Made by a program: the position numbers and the translations under genes | Notes under the pieces: generated by a model | Databases searched by the model: none | What the model was told of the DNA's origin: nothing | Seen by the model: only the letters and a program-made list of their open reading frames with translations | Part shown: positions 8,075 to 17,464 of the stretch, in pieces | Layout of the letters: the number at the start of each line of letters is the position of its first letter | Position numbering within the stretch: the stretch's first letter is position 1 | Origin: Bacteroidota bacterium | Lineage (GTDB): Bacteria > Bacteroidota > Ignavibacteria > Ignavibacteriales > Ignavibacteriaceae | DNA: 63,260 nucleotides | NCBI GenBank assembly: GCA_023475265.1 | Contig: JAMCWE010000227.1 | Coordinates: 1 to 63,260, forward strand | Direction: 5' to 3'

Positions 8075-11000
8075 TTATTGGTTCAGTGTACCCTCAATCC
8101 TTTTCCAACGGTTCATCAAATCATTTTGCTGGTCTTTATACATTTTGTAAACATCAAGCTCGCCTTGTGTTGGGGCTGCGTCGGCTTCTTCAACAGTGTT
8201 GATCAATCCAGATAATCCGCCAATTTCAGATGCAAAATTTATTTCACCATTGTTTGCTAATGTTGTAAGTGAATCAACTTCCTCTGAAGAAGAATTCTTT
8301 TTTATAATGCTGTTTATCTTTTCATGTATCTTAAATGCATTAAGCAAATCTGAATAAATTGTTTGTGCAAAATCAAATTGCTTTTTCAAATCAGCGGCGC
8401 TTACATGAACACGCGGATCGAGCTTAATATCAAATTGCTGTATATAAGTTTTACCATCAACTTTTAACGTTGCAGTGTAACGACCCGGAAGAACAAGCAC
8501 GCCTTCGGGATTAAGCGGAGTTCCATCCGTCCATACCGCAGCAATTGAATATCCATATCTCAATGCCGGCGGACGATTATAGCGGAGATTCCAAACAAAT
8601 CTGTGCATGCCTGCATTGCCGGAAAGTGTTTGCGGCTCTTTGATCCATCCTTTTTCAAAATATCTATTCGATGGAAGCTTTACATTTTTTTCTTCACTTG
8701 AAAATTCTCTGACAATATTTCCTTTAGTATCTTTTATTGTAAGAGTCACCGGTCCGGTCGCATTATCTTTAAGCCAATAATCTATGATAGCGCCGTTCGG
8801 CGGATTTTGTCCAAGCGGAGTTTCAGGAGGCCACGGCGTGTCATGATTTTCATTTCCTCTAATTCTAATTGCTTCAGCCGGCTTAAACAAATGAACTGGC
8901 TCTGAAATTAATTCAGAACTTATTTCACGAAGCGGCTCGACATCATCTAATATCCAGATCCCGCGGCCTTGAGTTCCCGCAATCAAATCATTATCATGAA
9001 CAACAATATCATTTACACACGTTGTTGGAAAATTTAATGACAGCGGCTGCCAGTCAGCGCCATCATTAAACGAAACATAAACACTGCGGTTAGTAGCAGC
9101 ATAAAGCAAATTCTTTTGAACCGGATCAACACGGACTGCATTAATAAATTCATCATCCGGCAGGCCATTAATAATTTTCTGCCAGGTCATTCCATTGTCA
9201 TTTGTTTTAAAAATTAAAGGCGATGCATAACCTAATCGGTGAGTGTTTACAGCAGCATAAGCCGTATGCGGATCAGTGTATGAGGGATCAATTGCATCTA
9301 TGCGCGACCATAACGGTACTGATGGCGGCGTAACATTTTTCCAACTCTTACCGCCATTAGTTGTAAGCTGAATTAAACCGTCATCAGTGCCGATCCAAAT
9401 TATGTTATTGCTTATCGGCGAAGGGTTAATACTCCAGATAACTCCGTAACCGCATTTTTCAGCTTGAACAAGATCGGGATTCTTACAATCTTTTATTCCT
9501 TTATCAGCACCGGTAAGATCGGGACTTATTATCTTCCAATGGTTTCCATCATCTGTAGATTTAAAAAGATATTGAGAAGCAAAATACATTGGATGAGGTT
9601 TCACCGGCGAAATTACAAGCGGAGTAACCCATGAGTAACGATATTTTATTCCAAGAGGTAAAGCGCCGTAAGTTGAAATAGGCCAGGGTGAAACATCACC
9701 TGACTGATGAGTAATATCATCAAACTTAGAAATAGGTCCGCCAAGCCCGCTGCCGAAAACAATATTTGGGTTATCTGGTTTCGGAACATCATAATCACGT
9801 TCATCACCGCCAACCGGTTGCCAGTCGCGGTCTTCAATAACGCCGTTCGGGCCGCGGCTAGCAATATCAACTGTTCCATTGTCCTGCTGTCCGCTGTATA
9901 TGTGATAAGGAAATTGGTTATCAACCGCGATATGATAAAATTGTCCCGTCGGTTGATTGTACCAGCTTGACCAGCTTTTCCCTCTGTTCACAGTTACGAC
10001 CGCACCTTGATCTGAACCAGTAATCATATAATTTGAATTTGAAGGATTGATCCAAAGAAAATGATAATCGTCTCCACCGGGTGCGCCTTTGAAAAATGTA
10101 AAATGTTTTCCGCCGTCTGTTGATTTGCTGATCGATCTTCCCATTACATAAACTTTGTCAGGATTTTTTGGATCAACAGTTACTCGACTGAAATATGAAT
10201 TTGCAAGTGCGCCATCTTTATTTACAAATTGCCATGTTTGTCCGGCATCATCGGAGCGATACAATCCGCTCTTTCCATCAGAGGAAATAATTGTAGCATA
10301 GACTATTTTTCCTTCACTCCCACGAGCAACAGCAAGTCCGATTCTTCCTAATGAACTTTCTGGAATTCCGTTGCCTGTTAATTTTTTCCAATGTTCGCCG
10401 CCGTCTTCGCTTTTATAAATTCCCGAACCACTATTAGTTTGAGGATCAAAGTAATCAAGCCACGGATGAATATGAATCTGCCAAAGTGCAGCGTAAATAA
10501 TTGATGGATTAGTTGGGTCTGAAGCTAAGTCAACGCCGCCGGTGCTGTCATTAACAAAAAGAACTTGCTGCCATTTTTCCCCTCCATCGTTTGTAAGATA
10601 TATCCCGCGATCATTAGTCGGACTAAAAACATTTCCTAAAGCTGCGACTAAAACTCTATCGGGATTTTTCGGATCGACTAAAATTCTTCCAATATATTTT
10701 GTTGATTTCAATCCAATATTCTTCCAAGTATTTCCAGCGTCATCAGAACGGAAAACTCCATTGCCGGATAACATGTCATATCGCAATGCAACCTGGCCTG
10801 TGCCTGCATAAATTATATTTGAATTAGAAAGTGAAACTGCGAGAGCTCCGATTGATGAAGCAGATTCATGCTGCATAAACGGTTTCCATGTTCTGCCTGC
10901 ATCGCTGGTTTTCCAAATTCCTCCGCCGGCGCCGCCGAAATAAAATGTATTTAATGAATCGGGAATGCCTTCTGCCATTGTTGCCCAACCAGCGCGGTAT

Positions 11001-11182
11001 GGACCAACTAACCGCCAGTGCATATCTGAATATGCTTTCTCAGAAATTGATTGACCGGAAATAATCTGAGAAAATAATATTGAAATGACTGCAACGTTAA
11101 ATATCAATTTGAAAAATCTTGGTGAATAAAAATTGCACTCTAAATTCAAAGATGATAACGGGGTTTGCTTAAATTGTTTCAT
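8075..11182 (-). CDS. Large exported BNR/sortilin (VPS10)-type beta-propeller protein
   Basis: 1035 residues. A long N-terminus with a hydrophobic export segment (LIFNVAVISILFSQIISGQ, about 26-44) is followed by many BNR/Asp-box repeats, SxDxGxTW type: KTSDAGRTW, RSDDAGNTW, LTNDGGEKW, KSEDGGEHW, RSDDAGQTW, KSTDGGKHF, KSTDDGNHW, TTNGGKSW, KTNDNGMTW, VSFNDGADW. These build sortilin-like ten-bladed propellers. The last 250 residues resemble the C-terminal region of secreted 'VPS10/sortilin-related' proteins of Bacteroidota. Substrate unknown; no catalytic residues can be assigned. No type IX sorting domain is present. Monocistronic by position. Confidence 0.85.
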   Translation of the reverse strand: MKQFKQTPLSSLNLECNFYSPRFFKLIFNVAVISILFSQIISGQSISEKAYSDMHWRLVGPYRAGWATMAEGIPDSLNTFYFGGAGGGIWKTSDAGRTWKPFMQHESASSIGALAVSLSNSNIIYAGTGQVALRYDMLSGNGVFRSDDAGNTWKNIGLKSTKYIGRILVDPKNPDRVLVAALGNVFSPTNDRGIYLTNDGGEKWQQVLFVNDSTGGVDLASDPTNPSIIYAALWQIHIHPWLDYFDPQTNSGSGIYKSEDGGEHWKKLTGNGIPESSLGRIGLAVARGSEGKIVYATIISSDGKSGLYRSDDAGQTWQFVNKDGALANSYFSRVTVDPKNPDKVYVMGRSISKSTDGGKHFTFFKGAPGGDDYHFLWINPSNSNYMITGSDQGAVVTVNRGKSWSSWYNQPTGQFYHIAVDNQFPYHIYSGQQDNGTVDIASRGPNGVIEDRDWQPVGGDERDYDVPKPDNPNIVFGSGLGGPISKFDDITHQSGDVSPWPISTYGALPLGIKYRYSWVTPLVISPVKPHPMYFASQYLFKSTDDGNHWKIISPDLTGADKGIKDCKNPDLVQAEKCGYGVIWSINPSPISNNIIWIGTDDGLIQLTTNGGKSWKNVTPPSVPLWSRIDAIDPSYTDPHTAYAAVNTHRLGYASPLIFKTNDNGMTWQKIINGLPDDEFINAVRVDPVQKNLLYAATNRSVYVSFNDGADWQPLSLNFPTTCVNDIVVHDNDLIAGTQGRGIWILDDVEPLREISSELISEPVHLFKPAEAIRIRGNENHDTPWPPETPLGQNPPNGAIIDYWLKDNATGPVTLTIKDTKGNIVREFSSEEKNVKLPSNRYFEKGWIKEPQTLSGNAGMHRFVWNLRYNRPPALRYGYSIAAVWTDGTPLNPEGVLVLPGRYTATLKVDGKTYIQQFDIKLDPRVHVSAADLKKQFDFAQTIYSDLLNAFKIHEKINSIIKKNSSSEEVDSLTTLANNGEINFASEIGGLSGLINTVEEADAAPTQGELDVYKMYKDQQNDLMNRWKRIEGTLNQ

Positions 11183-11305
11183 ATGGGTTGAAATGATTTA
11201 TGATGTGAAAAAGTTAGTTTTGTTTCCGTAAGTTTTTAATAATTTATGTTAAACGAATTAAATATATCCCATTTCTGTAATACATCAATGAGATACAGAT
11301 CAAAT

Positions 11306-12625
11306 TTAAATTATATTTTTTTGAACAAGATCTTTATTCTTTAACCATTCGTAGGAAATTAAAAAAAGAACCGGTGTATATTCAAACAAAAGAACCAAAG
11401 TATATTCTTTCCAAACTCCGTTTAGCTGGTAATTAAGAACTGTAAAAGCAGTTAAGCTGATTAACGAAACAAATGCAATTCCGCTCCATCTTGGGATGAA
11501 CGGAATTAAAACAGCGAGCCAGCTTAAATACCATGGATGAACTACCGGAGAAAATATATAAACAAAAAATAACGATAAAAATAATTTAGTTAAAAAATCT
11601 TTCCGGCCTAATATTACCGACAAATAAACAATCATGAGAAGTATACCGCAAATCGCCCTGGTTAACTGATTATTTTTAATAAAAGAATCTAAGATATCAA
11701 ATACAATTCCGTTGAACATCCAGTTCTCTGTGAATTGCATTAAGGCTTGAAATGGGCTGCCGGTAAATATGTATGGCAGATATGCAATTGTGCAAATCAA
11801 AATTGGAATTGCAATTACTAAGAATTTGTCTTTCCAGTTTTTTTCTTGGAAGAAGAAAATAGGGATGAGAATTAATCCAAGCGGTTTTACACAAATTGAT
11901 GCTGAAAGAAAAATTAAGCTTAATAGTTTTTTCTTATCTATATAAAAGAATATTGCGAAGATTAAAAAAGTTAATCCAAAACCGTCAACATGAGCATCTA
12001 TAAAAAATTGAAAAAGGGGAAGAGTGCATAATGCATAAAGCAAGATATTCTTAGTTGGCAAATTCAATTTCTTTATAATTAGAGAAATTCCCAAAAGAGT
12101 AAAAAGATCGAAAACCAAAAGCAAAAATTTTAATCCTAAATAACTTTCCCCACCAATTAAATAAGAAAAGTAAAAAATCATTTGGCTAAGCGGAGGATAA
12201 ATAGTTTTCATCTCCGGAAAATTTACAAGCTTCGGTAATGAAGTAGAATGAAGGTTATTAAGAGCTGTGTCTGCGGGTGCATAACGATATGGATTTATTC
12301 CGTTTGCCTGAACTTTTCCATCCCATAAGTATCTGTAGTAATCGTCTGATCCGATTGGATGTAAGAACGAAAAAATTATTCTTAAACAAATACCTAAAGC
12401 AATTAATGCGGTGATATATTTCTTTGGAATATCTGACTTTAAGATTTGCCAGCAGAGAAATAAAAAGACAAGTGAAGAAGAAATGTATGCAGAAGTATAA
12501 GAAATTATCGGTTTTATTCTTAGTAATTCAAAAAGAATAAAAATCAGAATAAAGATAAAGATTGTTGAGAAAAAAATAATTTTTTGAATCGGCCGCATTT
12601 TTTCTAAGAATATTTTTATAATCAA
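11306..12625 (-). CDS. GT-C type membrane mannosyltransferase-like protein
   Basis: 439 residues, about eleven to thirteen transmembrane helices. The first large loop carries HPIGSDDYYRYLWDG and VQANGINPYRYAP: the paired Asp after a proline-containing helix is the catalytic motif of polyprenol-phosphate-dependent GT-C transferases (GT87 and alpha-1,6-mannosyltransferase relatives). Later loops have IYPPLSQMIFY and AHVDGFG, also typical. Likely transfers a sugar from a lipid-linked donor outside the membrane; acceptor unknown. Stands alone between the BNR protein and a dead GH5 fragment. Confidence 0.8.
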   Translation of the reverse strand: MIIKIFLEKMRPIQKIIFFSTIFIFILIFILFELLRIKPIISYTSAYISSSLVFLFLCWQILKSDIPKKYITALIALGICLRIIFSFLHPIGSDDYYRYLWDGKVQANGINPYRYAPADTALNNLHSTSLPKLVNFPEMKTIYPPLSQMIFYFSYLIGGESYLGLKFLLLVFDLFTLLGISLIIKKLNLPTKNILLYALCTLPLFQFFIDAHVDGFGLTFLIFAIFFYIDKKKLLSLIFLSASICVKPLGLILIPIFFFQEKNWKDKFLVIAIPILICTIAYLPYIFTGSPFQALMQFTENWMFNGIVFDILDSFIKNNQLTRAICGILLMIVYLSVILGRKDFLTKLFLSLFFVYIFSPVVHPWYLSWLAVLIPFIPRWSGIAFVSLISLTAFTVLNYQLNGVWKEYTLVLLFEYTPVLFLISYEWLKNKDLVQKNII

Positions 12626-12689
12626 AAGTTAACAAAGGAATAATTATTCTCAAATAAAATTATGATAATAAAATTATGATAATAAAATT

Positions 12690-13103
12690 TTTCTTAATCC
12701 TAAAAATATTTCTGAAACTTTCTCTACAGCAGTAGATAGTTCAATGAACTATTTTAACGAACACATGTCAATTGCACGGAAATTAAATAAGCCGGTTGTA
12801 ATGGAAGAATTTGGATTTCCGCGGGACAACGAATCTTATGATCCTGGAACACCAACATACGCTAGAGACAATTTCTATAATAAAATTTTAGAAACTGTTT
12901 ATGATAGTGCAGGTGCTAGATCTCCAATTGCCGGATCAAATTTCTGGGCATAGGGCGGGGAAGGGCGAAGTCAGCATAAAGAACATTTTTGGAAACCCGG
13001 TGATCCGTTTACCGGCGATCCACCCCATGAACCGCCGGGTTATAATTCCGTCTTTAACACTGATTCATCTACAATTTCAATTTTAAAAAAGTATGCTGAA
13101 TAG
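12690..13103 (+). pseudogene. 3' fragment of a GH5-type endo-beta-mannanase
   Basis: One frame reads NPKNISETFSTAVDSS, NYFNEHMSIARKL, NKPVVMEEFGFPRD (with the GH5 catalytic nucleophile Glu), a SPIAGSNFWA strand, then a TAG at 12951-12953 where the family has Trp, and continues in the same frame as GGEGRSQHKEHFWKPGDP, FTGDPPHEPPGYNSVF and ILKKYAE to a natural stop at 13101-13103. The 5' two-thirds of the enzyme is gone; upstream is only AT-rich DNA with a small ATGATAATAAAATT repeat. A single TGG-to-TAG change explains the internal stop. Confidence 0.85.
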
Positions 13104-13149
13104 ATGAATCGATTAAACATATTGATAATGTAGTTTGAATTTAAAAATT

Positions 13150-13177
13150 AAGAAGCCTCGAAATTTCGAGGCTTCTT
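13150..13177 (-). terminator. Perfect 28-bp palindromic terminator
   Basis: Arms of 14 bases (AAGAAGCCTCGAAA and its exact complement) with no loop bases to spare. On the minus strand it is followed by TTCTTAATTTTTAAA, giving a standard Rho-independent terminator for the tRNA-Ser gene just upstream. On the plus strand it may also end transcription from the GH5 relic. Confidence 0.8.
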
Positions 13178-13187
13178 TAAGTACAAG

Positions 13188-13274
13188 CGGAAAGGGAGAG
13201 ATTCGAACTCTCGGTACCCGTTAAGGCACACACGCTTTCCAGGCGTGCCAGTTAAGCCACTCCTGCACCTTTCC
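13188..13274 (-). tRNA. tRNA-Ser (anticodon GGA)
   Basis: Minus-strand sequence begins GGAAAGG and ends CCTTTCC plus discriminator G, forming a 7-bp acceptor stem. The anticodon arm is CGCCTGGAAAGCG with anticodon GGA, reading UCC/UCU. A long variable arm (class II) lies before the TTCGAAT T-loop. 87 bases, no encoded CCA. Its terminator is the palindrome at 13150-13177. Confidence 0.95.
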
Positions 13275-13430
13275 AAAAAATCGTTGCAAATATAAAACTT
13301 TCATTTCCTTTAACAAAATATTTGATCCCATTTAAGGAATTATGAATCTAAGCAGTAATGAATTCTATTAAATCAAAAGATAATGTTTATATTTGCAAGT
13401 TAATTTTTAATCCTATATAATTTTACTCTA

Positions 13431-14174
13431 ATGGATAGTAATATAATCAAAGGCGTATTAGCTTTAATTTCAGCTTTGTCGGGTGCTGGTTCAACATTTT
13501 TTATTAAACTAGATCATAAAAAATTATGCAGCTTAATATCTTTTTCAGCTGGTGCACTTTTAGGTGCTGCAGTATTTGTTTTAATTCCGGAATCAGCGGA
13601 AAATTTAAAGACAATTGAAATTATTATCAGTGCATTCTCGGGATATTTTTTATTCTGGTTTATAAGTAAATATTTTTCGCATGTTTGTCCGGCATGTTCA
13701 GCAAGTCATTTTGACGAAAAGACAACACATAAATTTTCTGAAATTGTTTTAACTTTAATTACAGCTCTTTCAATTCATTCGTTGTTAGATGGAATGGCAT
13801 TGAGCACGGGAAATAATATTCATGCTCAAAACGAATCTATATTAGCAGCAATTTTAACTCATAAATTTCCTGAAGGATTAGCACTTGCTGCATTGATGTT
13901 TAGCTCAAGTTATCCGAAACAAAAAATAATAATTTATGTAACATTAGTCGAATCAACTACAATAATTGGAACAATATTAGGTACATATTTATTTCAATCA
14001 GGTATTTCGCCAATAATCTCAAGTGCAATTATGGCGCATATTGCCGGAGGATTTGTATTTTTAGCTTTGCATGCTGTGCTTGGTGAGATGCTAAAAAATC
14101 ATACTAGACTTGTAATTTTTTCATTAAGTCTTGGATTAATATTAATTTTAGGTGTGCATTTAATTTTCAGTTAA
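13431..14174 (+). CDS. ZIP family divalent metal transporter
   Basis: 247 residues with eight predicted membrane helices. The two signature helices are present: HSLLDGMAL (helix 4) and HKFPEGLALAAL (helix 5), whose His and Glu form the binuclear metal site of ZIP proteins. A short loop CPACSASH near residues 85-92 offers a cytosolic or periplasmic metal ligand cluster in place of the usual His-rich loop. Imports Zn2+ or a related metal. Lies between two tRNA-Ser genes. Confidence 0.9.
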   Translation: MDSNIIKGVLALISALSGAGSTFFIKLDHKKLCSLISFSAGALLGAAVFVLIPESAENLKTIEIIISAFSGYFLFWFISKYFSHVCPACSASHFDEKTTHKFSEIVLTLITALSIHSLLDGMALSTGNNIHAQNESILAAILTHKFPEGLALAALMFSSSYPKQKIIIYVTLVESTTIIGTILGTYLFQSGISPIISSAIMAHIAGGFVFLALHAVLGEMLKNHTRLVIFSLSLGLILILGVHLIFS

Positions 14175-14178
14175 AATT

Positions 14179-14267
14179 GGAGAGATGCCAGAGTGGTTGA
14201 ATGGGACGGTCTCGAAAACCGTTATGCTGAGTGATCGGTATCCAGGGTTCGAATCCCTGTCTCTCCG
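14179..14267 (+). tRNA. tRNA-Ser (anticodon CGA)
   Basis: Starts GGAGAGA and ends TCTCTCC plus G, a perfect 7-bp acceptor stem. The anticodon loop CTCGAAA gives anticodon CGA, reading UCG. A long variable arm (GTGATCGGTATC region) marks it as class II. TTCGAATC T-loop. It starts four bases after the ZIP stop codon, so it may be cotranscribed or have its promoter inside the ZIP gene. Confidence 0.95.
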
Positions 14268-15120
14268 CACGCTTTTTTCAAACCTCTACTACTACAAAAT
14301 AATATGGTCTTCGAGGTTTTTGTTTTTTTTTAACTCGTTCAAAGAATAACATTTAAATCATAAAAAATAGTCAAGAGAACAAAATGAGCGATTTGCCTCT
14401 TACAAACCAAACTAATTCGAACTTAAAAATCTGTCGGACAGTGCCCTAACAGCCACCAAGGAAATTTCAGCTATTTTTATACAATTTTTTCCGAAATGAT
14501 TATTATAAGCTTGGCATTATTTTCACACCGTAATAACTTCACGTTATCAAACATGATGAGTTAGACAATTAGACTTTTTTGTGAAGACTTATTTGAAGTA
14601 GAATCATCTTCCTCGTATTTCTAAATTCTCTCTTATAATCCAAACTCTTTGCATCAATTATATAAAAATATACTTAGTCTTGTAATCTGAATATATTAAA
14701 GTTTACTTTGTAGTAACTGGCGTTTTTGCCTTTAATAATTCTATTATTTTTTACTGAGAAAATTATAAACTTCAATTTTACCCTTAATATTGAAATGTTT
14801 AGCGTAACTTATTTTCGAGCATTGTTTAAATGGATTAAAGTTGTTTTAATATAACTCTATATAACCAAATATATTCTTCATATTTATCCCAACAAATAAT
14901 AAAACTGCCATGAAATCTGATCACGACCCTATTCTAACTATATTCAATACGCTAGCTCAAATCTCTGTATCATAAGTAAATAGTTTTATTAGGTATTTGT
15001 TCTAACCAGATAAAGTTTTGGGAAATCATTTATAGTTAAAATATGTATAACGCTATTCAGTTTGAATTGAGTATGAGATCAAATAAAATAGATTTGATAA
15101 AAGTTAATAAACAACTAAAA
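14268..15120. other. Gene-free stretch
   Basis: About 850 bases without a supported gene. A weak hairpin (AACCTC ... GAGGTT, 14281-14320, followed by a T-run at about 14325) probably ends the tRNA-Ser transcript. The rest is AT-rich; I could not read any relic protein in either strand with confidence. Confidence 0.4.
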
Positions 15121-15882
15121 TTAGATATCTTTAACCCCAAGCTCTTCTGAAATTTTCTTACCGGTTGCGGTTAATTCCTTTTTTATCTTCTCAAGAATTA
15201 TTTTTTTTGCTCTAACTTTTGGCATAGAAATACTTATAGCCGCAAAAGCATAACGATCCTTATCAAAAATTGGTGCGCCTATACAAATTACTCCATCATG
15301 ACCTTCTTCATCATCAACGGCAAATCCTTGCTTTTTAACTTTTGCAATTTCCTTTTCCAATTCAGAAATATTAGTTATGGTTTTTTTAGTAAATCGACTA
15401 AATGAATATTTCTTCAATAGCTCTTTTAGTTTATTGGCAGGTAAAAAAGCAATAATTGCTTTTCCGATGGCAGTTGAATGAAAGGAAGCATGATCTCCGA
15501 TACTATCACTTATTCTAAAAGAGTGGCTTGATTCTAAAATATTAATGTATACCGGTGTGTTATCTACCATTTTTGCCAAATTTATTGTTTCCTTAAATTC
15601 ATTTCTTAATTTTTCCATATAAGGTTGTGCTAATACTAATAATTCGCTCCCTCTGTTCGCTCCATTAATGAAAGAAATAAATTTTGAGCTTAAAGTAAAA
15701 GTTTGAGCATCAGGATCTTGATCAACATATCCAAGTGTCTGTAAAGTATGAAGAAGGCGAAACACAGTTGGTTTGGGGAACGCTACTCTGTCTGTAATTT
15801 CTTTTAAAGATATTTTCGGTTCACGATTTAATGTTTCAAGTACTTCAAAAGTTTTTGCAACTACTTTAATATTTAGACTCAT
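15121..15882 (-). CDS. IclR family transcriptional regulator (KdgR-like)
   Basis: 253 residues. N-terminal winged helix (KTFEVLETLNREPKISLKEI, then ITDRVAFPKPTVFRLLHTLQ, about 6-70) and C-terminal IclR effector domain with the conserved SFHSTAIGKAIIAFLP segment, DDEEGHDGVICIGAPIFD and the AISISMP strand. Divergent from the aminotransferase operon, with a palindromic site between them (16049-16069). Position next to genes for uronate/sugar-acid use suggests a KdgR-like role, with a keto-deoxy sugar acid or similar as inducer; this is inference. Confidence 0.9.
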   Translation of the reverse strand: MSLNIKVVAKTFEVLETLNREPKISLKEITDRVAFPKPTVFRLLHTLQTLGYVDQDPDAQTFTLSSKFISFINGANRGSELLVLAQPYMEKLRNEFKETINLAKMVDNTPVYINILESSHSFRISDSIGDHASFHSTAIGKAIIAFLPANKLKELLKKYSFSRFTKKTITNISELEKEIAKVKKQGFAVDDEEGHDGVICIGAPIFDKDRYAFAAISISMPKVRAKKIILEKIKKELTATGKKISEELGVKDI

Positions 15883-16039
15883 AGGCTTTTCTATTTACTC
15901 TCTAATTTTAAATCACACTTAAAATTAAATTTATCCTCTTTAATTTACAACAAACGTATAATCCAAGTCATATTATTCCTAAATATTATTACATGTGCTT
16001 CTTTTTCCTTGACATAAATATAAAAACTGTTTATTTTAA

Positions 16040-16069
16040 AATGAAACGTTATTCCACAATGTGAAATAA
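16040..16069. promoter_or_regulatory. Putative IclR/KdgR operator
   Basis: A 21-bp palindrome at 16049-16069 (arms TTATTCCACA and TGTGAAATAA, one mismatch, centre A) overlaps AATGAAACGTTATTCCACA at 16040-16058, which agrees well with the known KdgR consensus half AATGAAAC and its TTTC partner. It lies 50 bases before the aminotransferase start and 160 bases from the IclR start, the usual place for control of both genes. Confidence 0.6.
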
Positions 16070-16118
16070 TGTAAATGACGGGGCGAAGCTATGTTAAACC
16101 TAGGATAAAATAATAAAT

Positions 16119-17438
16119 ATGATACTAAAAGAAAGAAAGGTCCCAGGACCAAATTCAAAAGCAATTATTAATCAGTCTAAGCAAAGTGAACCACAAAGTA
16201 TGGCAGATCAAGTGCCTGTTGTTTGGGATCATGCCGAAGGCGTTTGGATTACCGACGTAGATGGCAATCTCTTTCTCGATTTTACATCCGGAGTTCTTGT
16301 TACAAATATCGGTCATTCTCATCCAAAGCATGTTAAAGCTGTAGTTGATCAAACTAAGAGATTAATGAACTGTTACTCATTTCCAACGACGGAAAGAGTA
16401 GAGCTTTCAAAACGTATAGTGGAAGTTTTACCAGACAATATTGATAAAGTTTTTTTACTTACCACAGGCTCTGAAGCAACTGAAGCAGCTATTCGCATTG
16501 CCAAACGTTATTCCGGTAAGCATGAAGTATTATCCTTTTACGGAGCTTTTCACGGAAGAACTTATGGTCCGATGAGTATTGCAGGCAATATTAATACAAG
16601 GCGACAATTCGGTCCGGCATTGCCGGGAGGAATAATGGCACCATATGGAAATTGTTTTCGATGTGTTTATGATAAAAAATTTCCGGAGTGTGATTTTTAT
16701 TGTATAAAAATGTTAGATAAAATAATTGAATCAAGTTCATCAGGAGATTTGGGTGCAGTTATCGCAGAGCCATACCAAGGTTCCGCGGGTTTTATATTTC
16801 CGCCAAAAGGATGGTTGAAAGAATTGGAGAAATGGGCTAATGCTCGGGGATTAATTTTAATTATTGATGAAGTTCAGTCTTCTTTTGGCAGAACAGGAAA
16901 GTTGTTTGCAATTGAGTGGGAAGATATTAAACCGCAAATGATATGCCTTGGCAAAGGACTAGGGAGCGGCATTCCGACTTCTGCAGTTGCAGGAGAGAGT
17001 AAAATATTTGATTGTATGAGTCCCGGAGAAATGTCAAGTACGACAGGAGGAAATCCTCTTTCAAGTGCTGCTGCTCTTTCTGTTCTTGAGATTTTGAAAG
17101 AGGAAAATTTAACTGAGAATGCCCGTACCGTTGGTGAATACTTGCTTGAACGTCTTAGTAATCTTTGGAAGAAATACGATTTTGTAGGAGAAGTTAGAGG
17201 GCTTGGTTTAGTAATCGGAATTGAAATAGTAAAAAACAAAAAAGAGAATGTGCCTGAAGTTGATATATGTAAAAAAATTATTTCACGATGTGCTGAACTA
17301 GGATTGATGTTAGGTCGAGTGGGAATGTATGGAAACGTTATACGAGTTGCGCCACCATTGGTAATTAAAAAGGAAGAATGTGATATAGCAGTTGAAATTT
17401 TTGATCGAGTTATGAATGAAATAAACAAAACATTGTGA
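16119..17438 (+). CDS. Class III PLP-dependent aminotransferase
   Basis: 439 residues with the fold-type I landmarks: TTGSEATEAAIRIAKRYSGK, GAFHGRTYGPMSIAG, IIDEVQSSFGRTGKLFAIE (Asp of the PLP pyridine) and the lysine segment ICLGKGLGSGIPTSAVAG. An unusual insert with four cysteines (NCFRCVYDKKFPECDFYC, about residues 186-203) is shared with a subset of 4-aminobutyrate/dialkylglycine-type enzymes and could bind metal. Substrate not known; omega-amino acid or amino sugar acid are likely. First gene of a run with a hydroxyacid dehydrogenase and an M20 peptidase. Confidence 0.9.
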   Translation: MILKERKVPGPNSKAIINQSKQSEPQSMADQVPVVWDHAEGVWITDVDGNLFLDFTSGVLVTNIGHSHPKHVKAVVDQTKRLMNCYSFPTTERVELSKRIVEVLPDNIDKVFLLTTGSEATEAAIRIAKRYSGKHEVLSFYGAFHGRTYGPMSIAGNINTRRQFGPALPGGIMAPYGNCFRCVYDKKFPECDFYCIKMLDKIIESSSSGDLGAVIAEPYQGSAGFIFPPKGWLKELEKWANARGLILIIDEVQSSFGRTGKLFAIEWEDIKPQMICLGKGLGSGIPTSAVAGESKIFDCMSPGEMSSTTGGNPLSSAAALSVLEILKEENLTENARTVGEYLLERLSNLWKKYDFVGEVRGLGLVIGIEIVKNKKENVPEVDICKKIISRCAELGLMLGRVGMYGNVIRVAPPLVIKKEECDIAVEIFDRVMNEINKTL

Positions 17439-17464
17439 TGCAATCATAGAAAGAGAATTTAACC

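Noticed and set aside
12901-13086. Open frame overlapping the GH5 relic
   Set aside because: It is out of frame with the clear mannanase reading, which continues past the amber codon to a natural stop.
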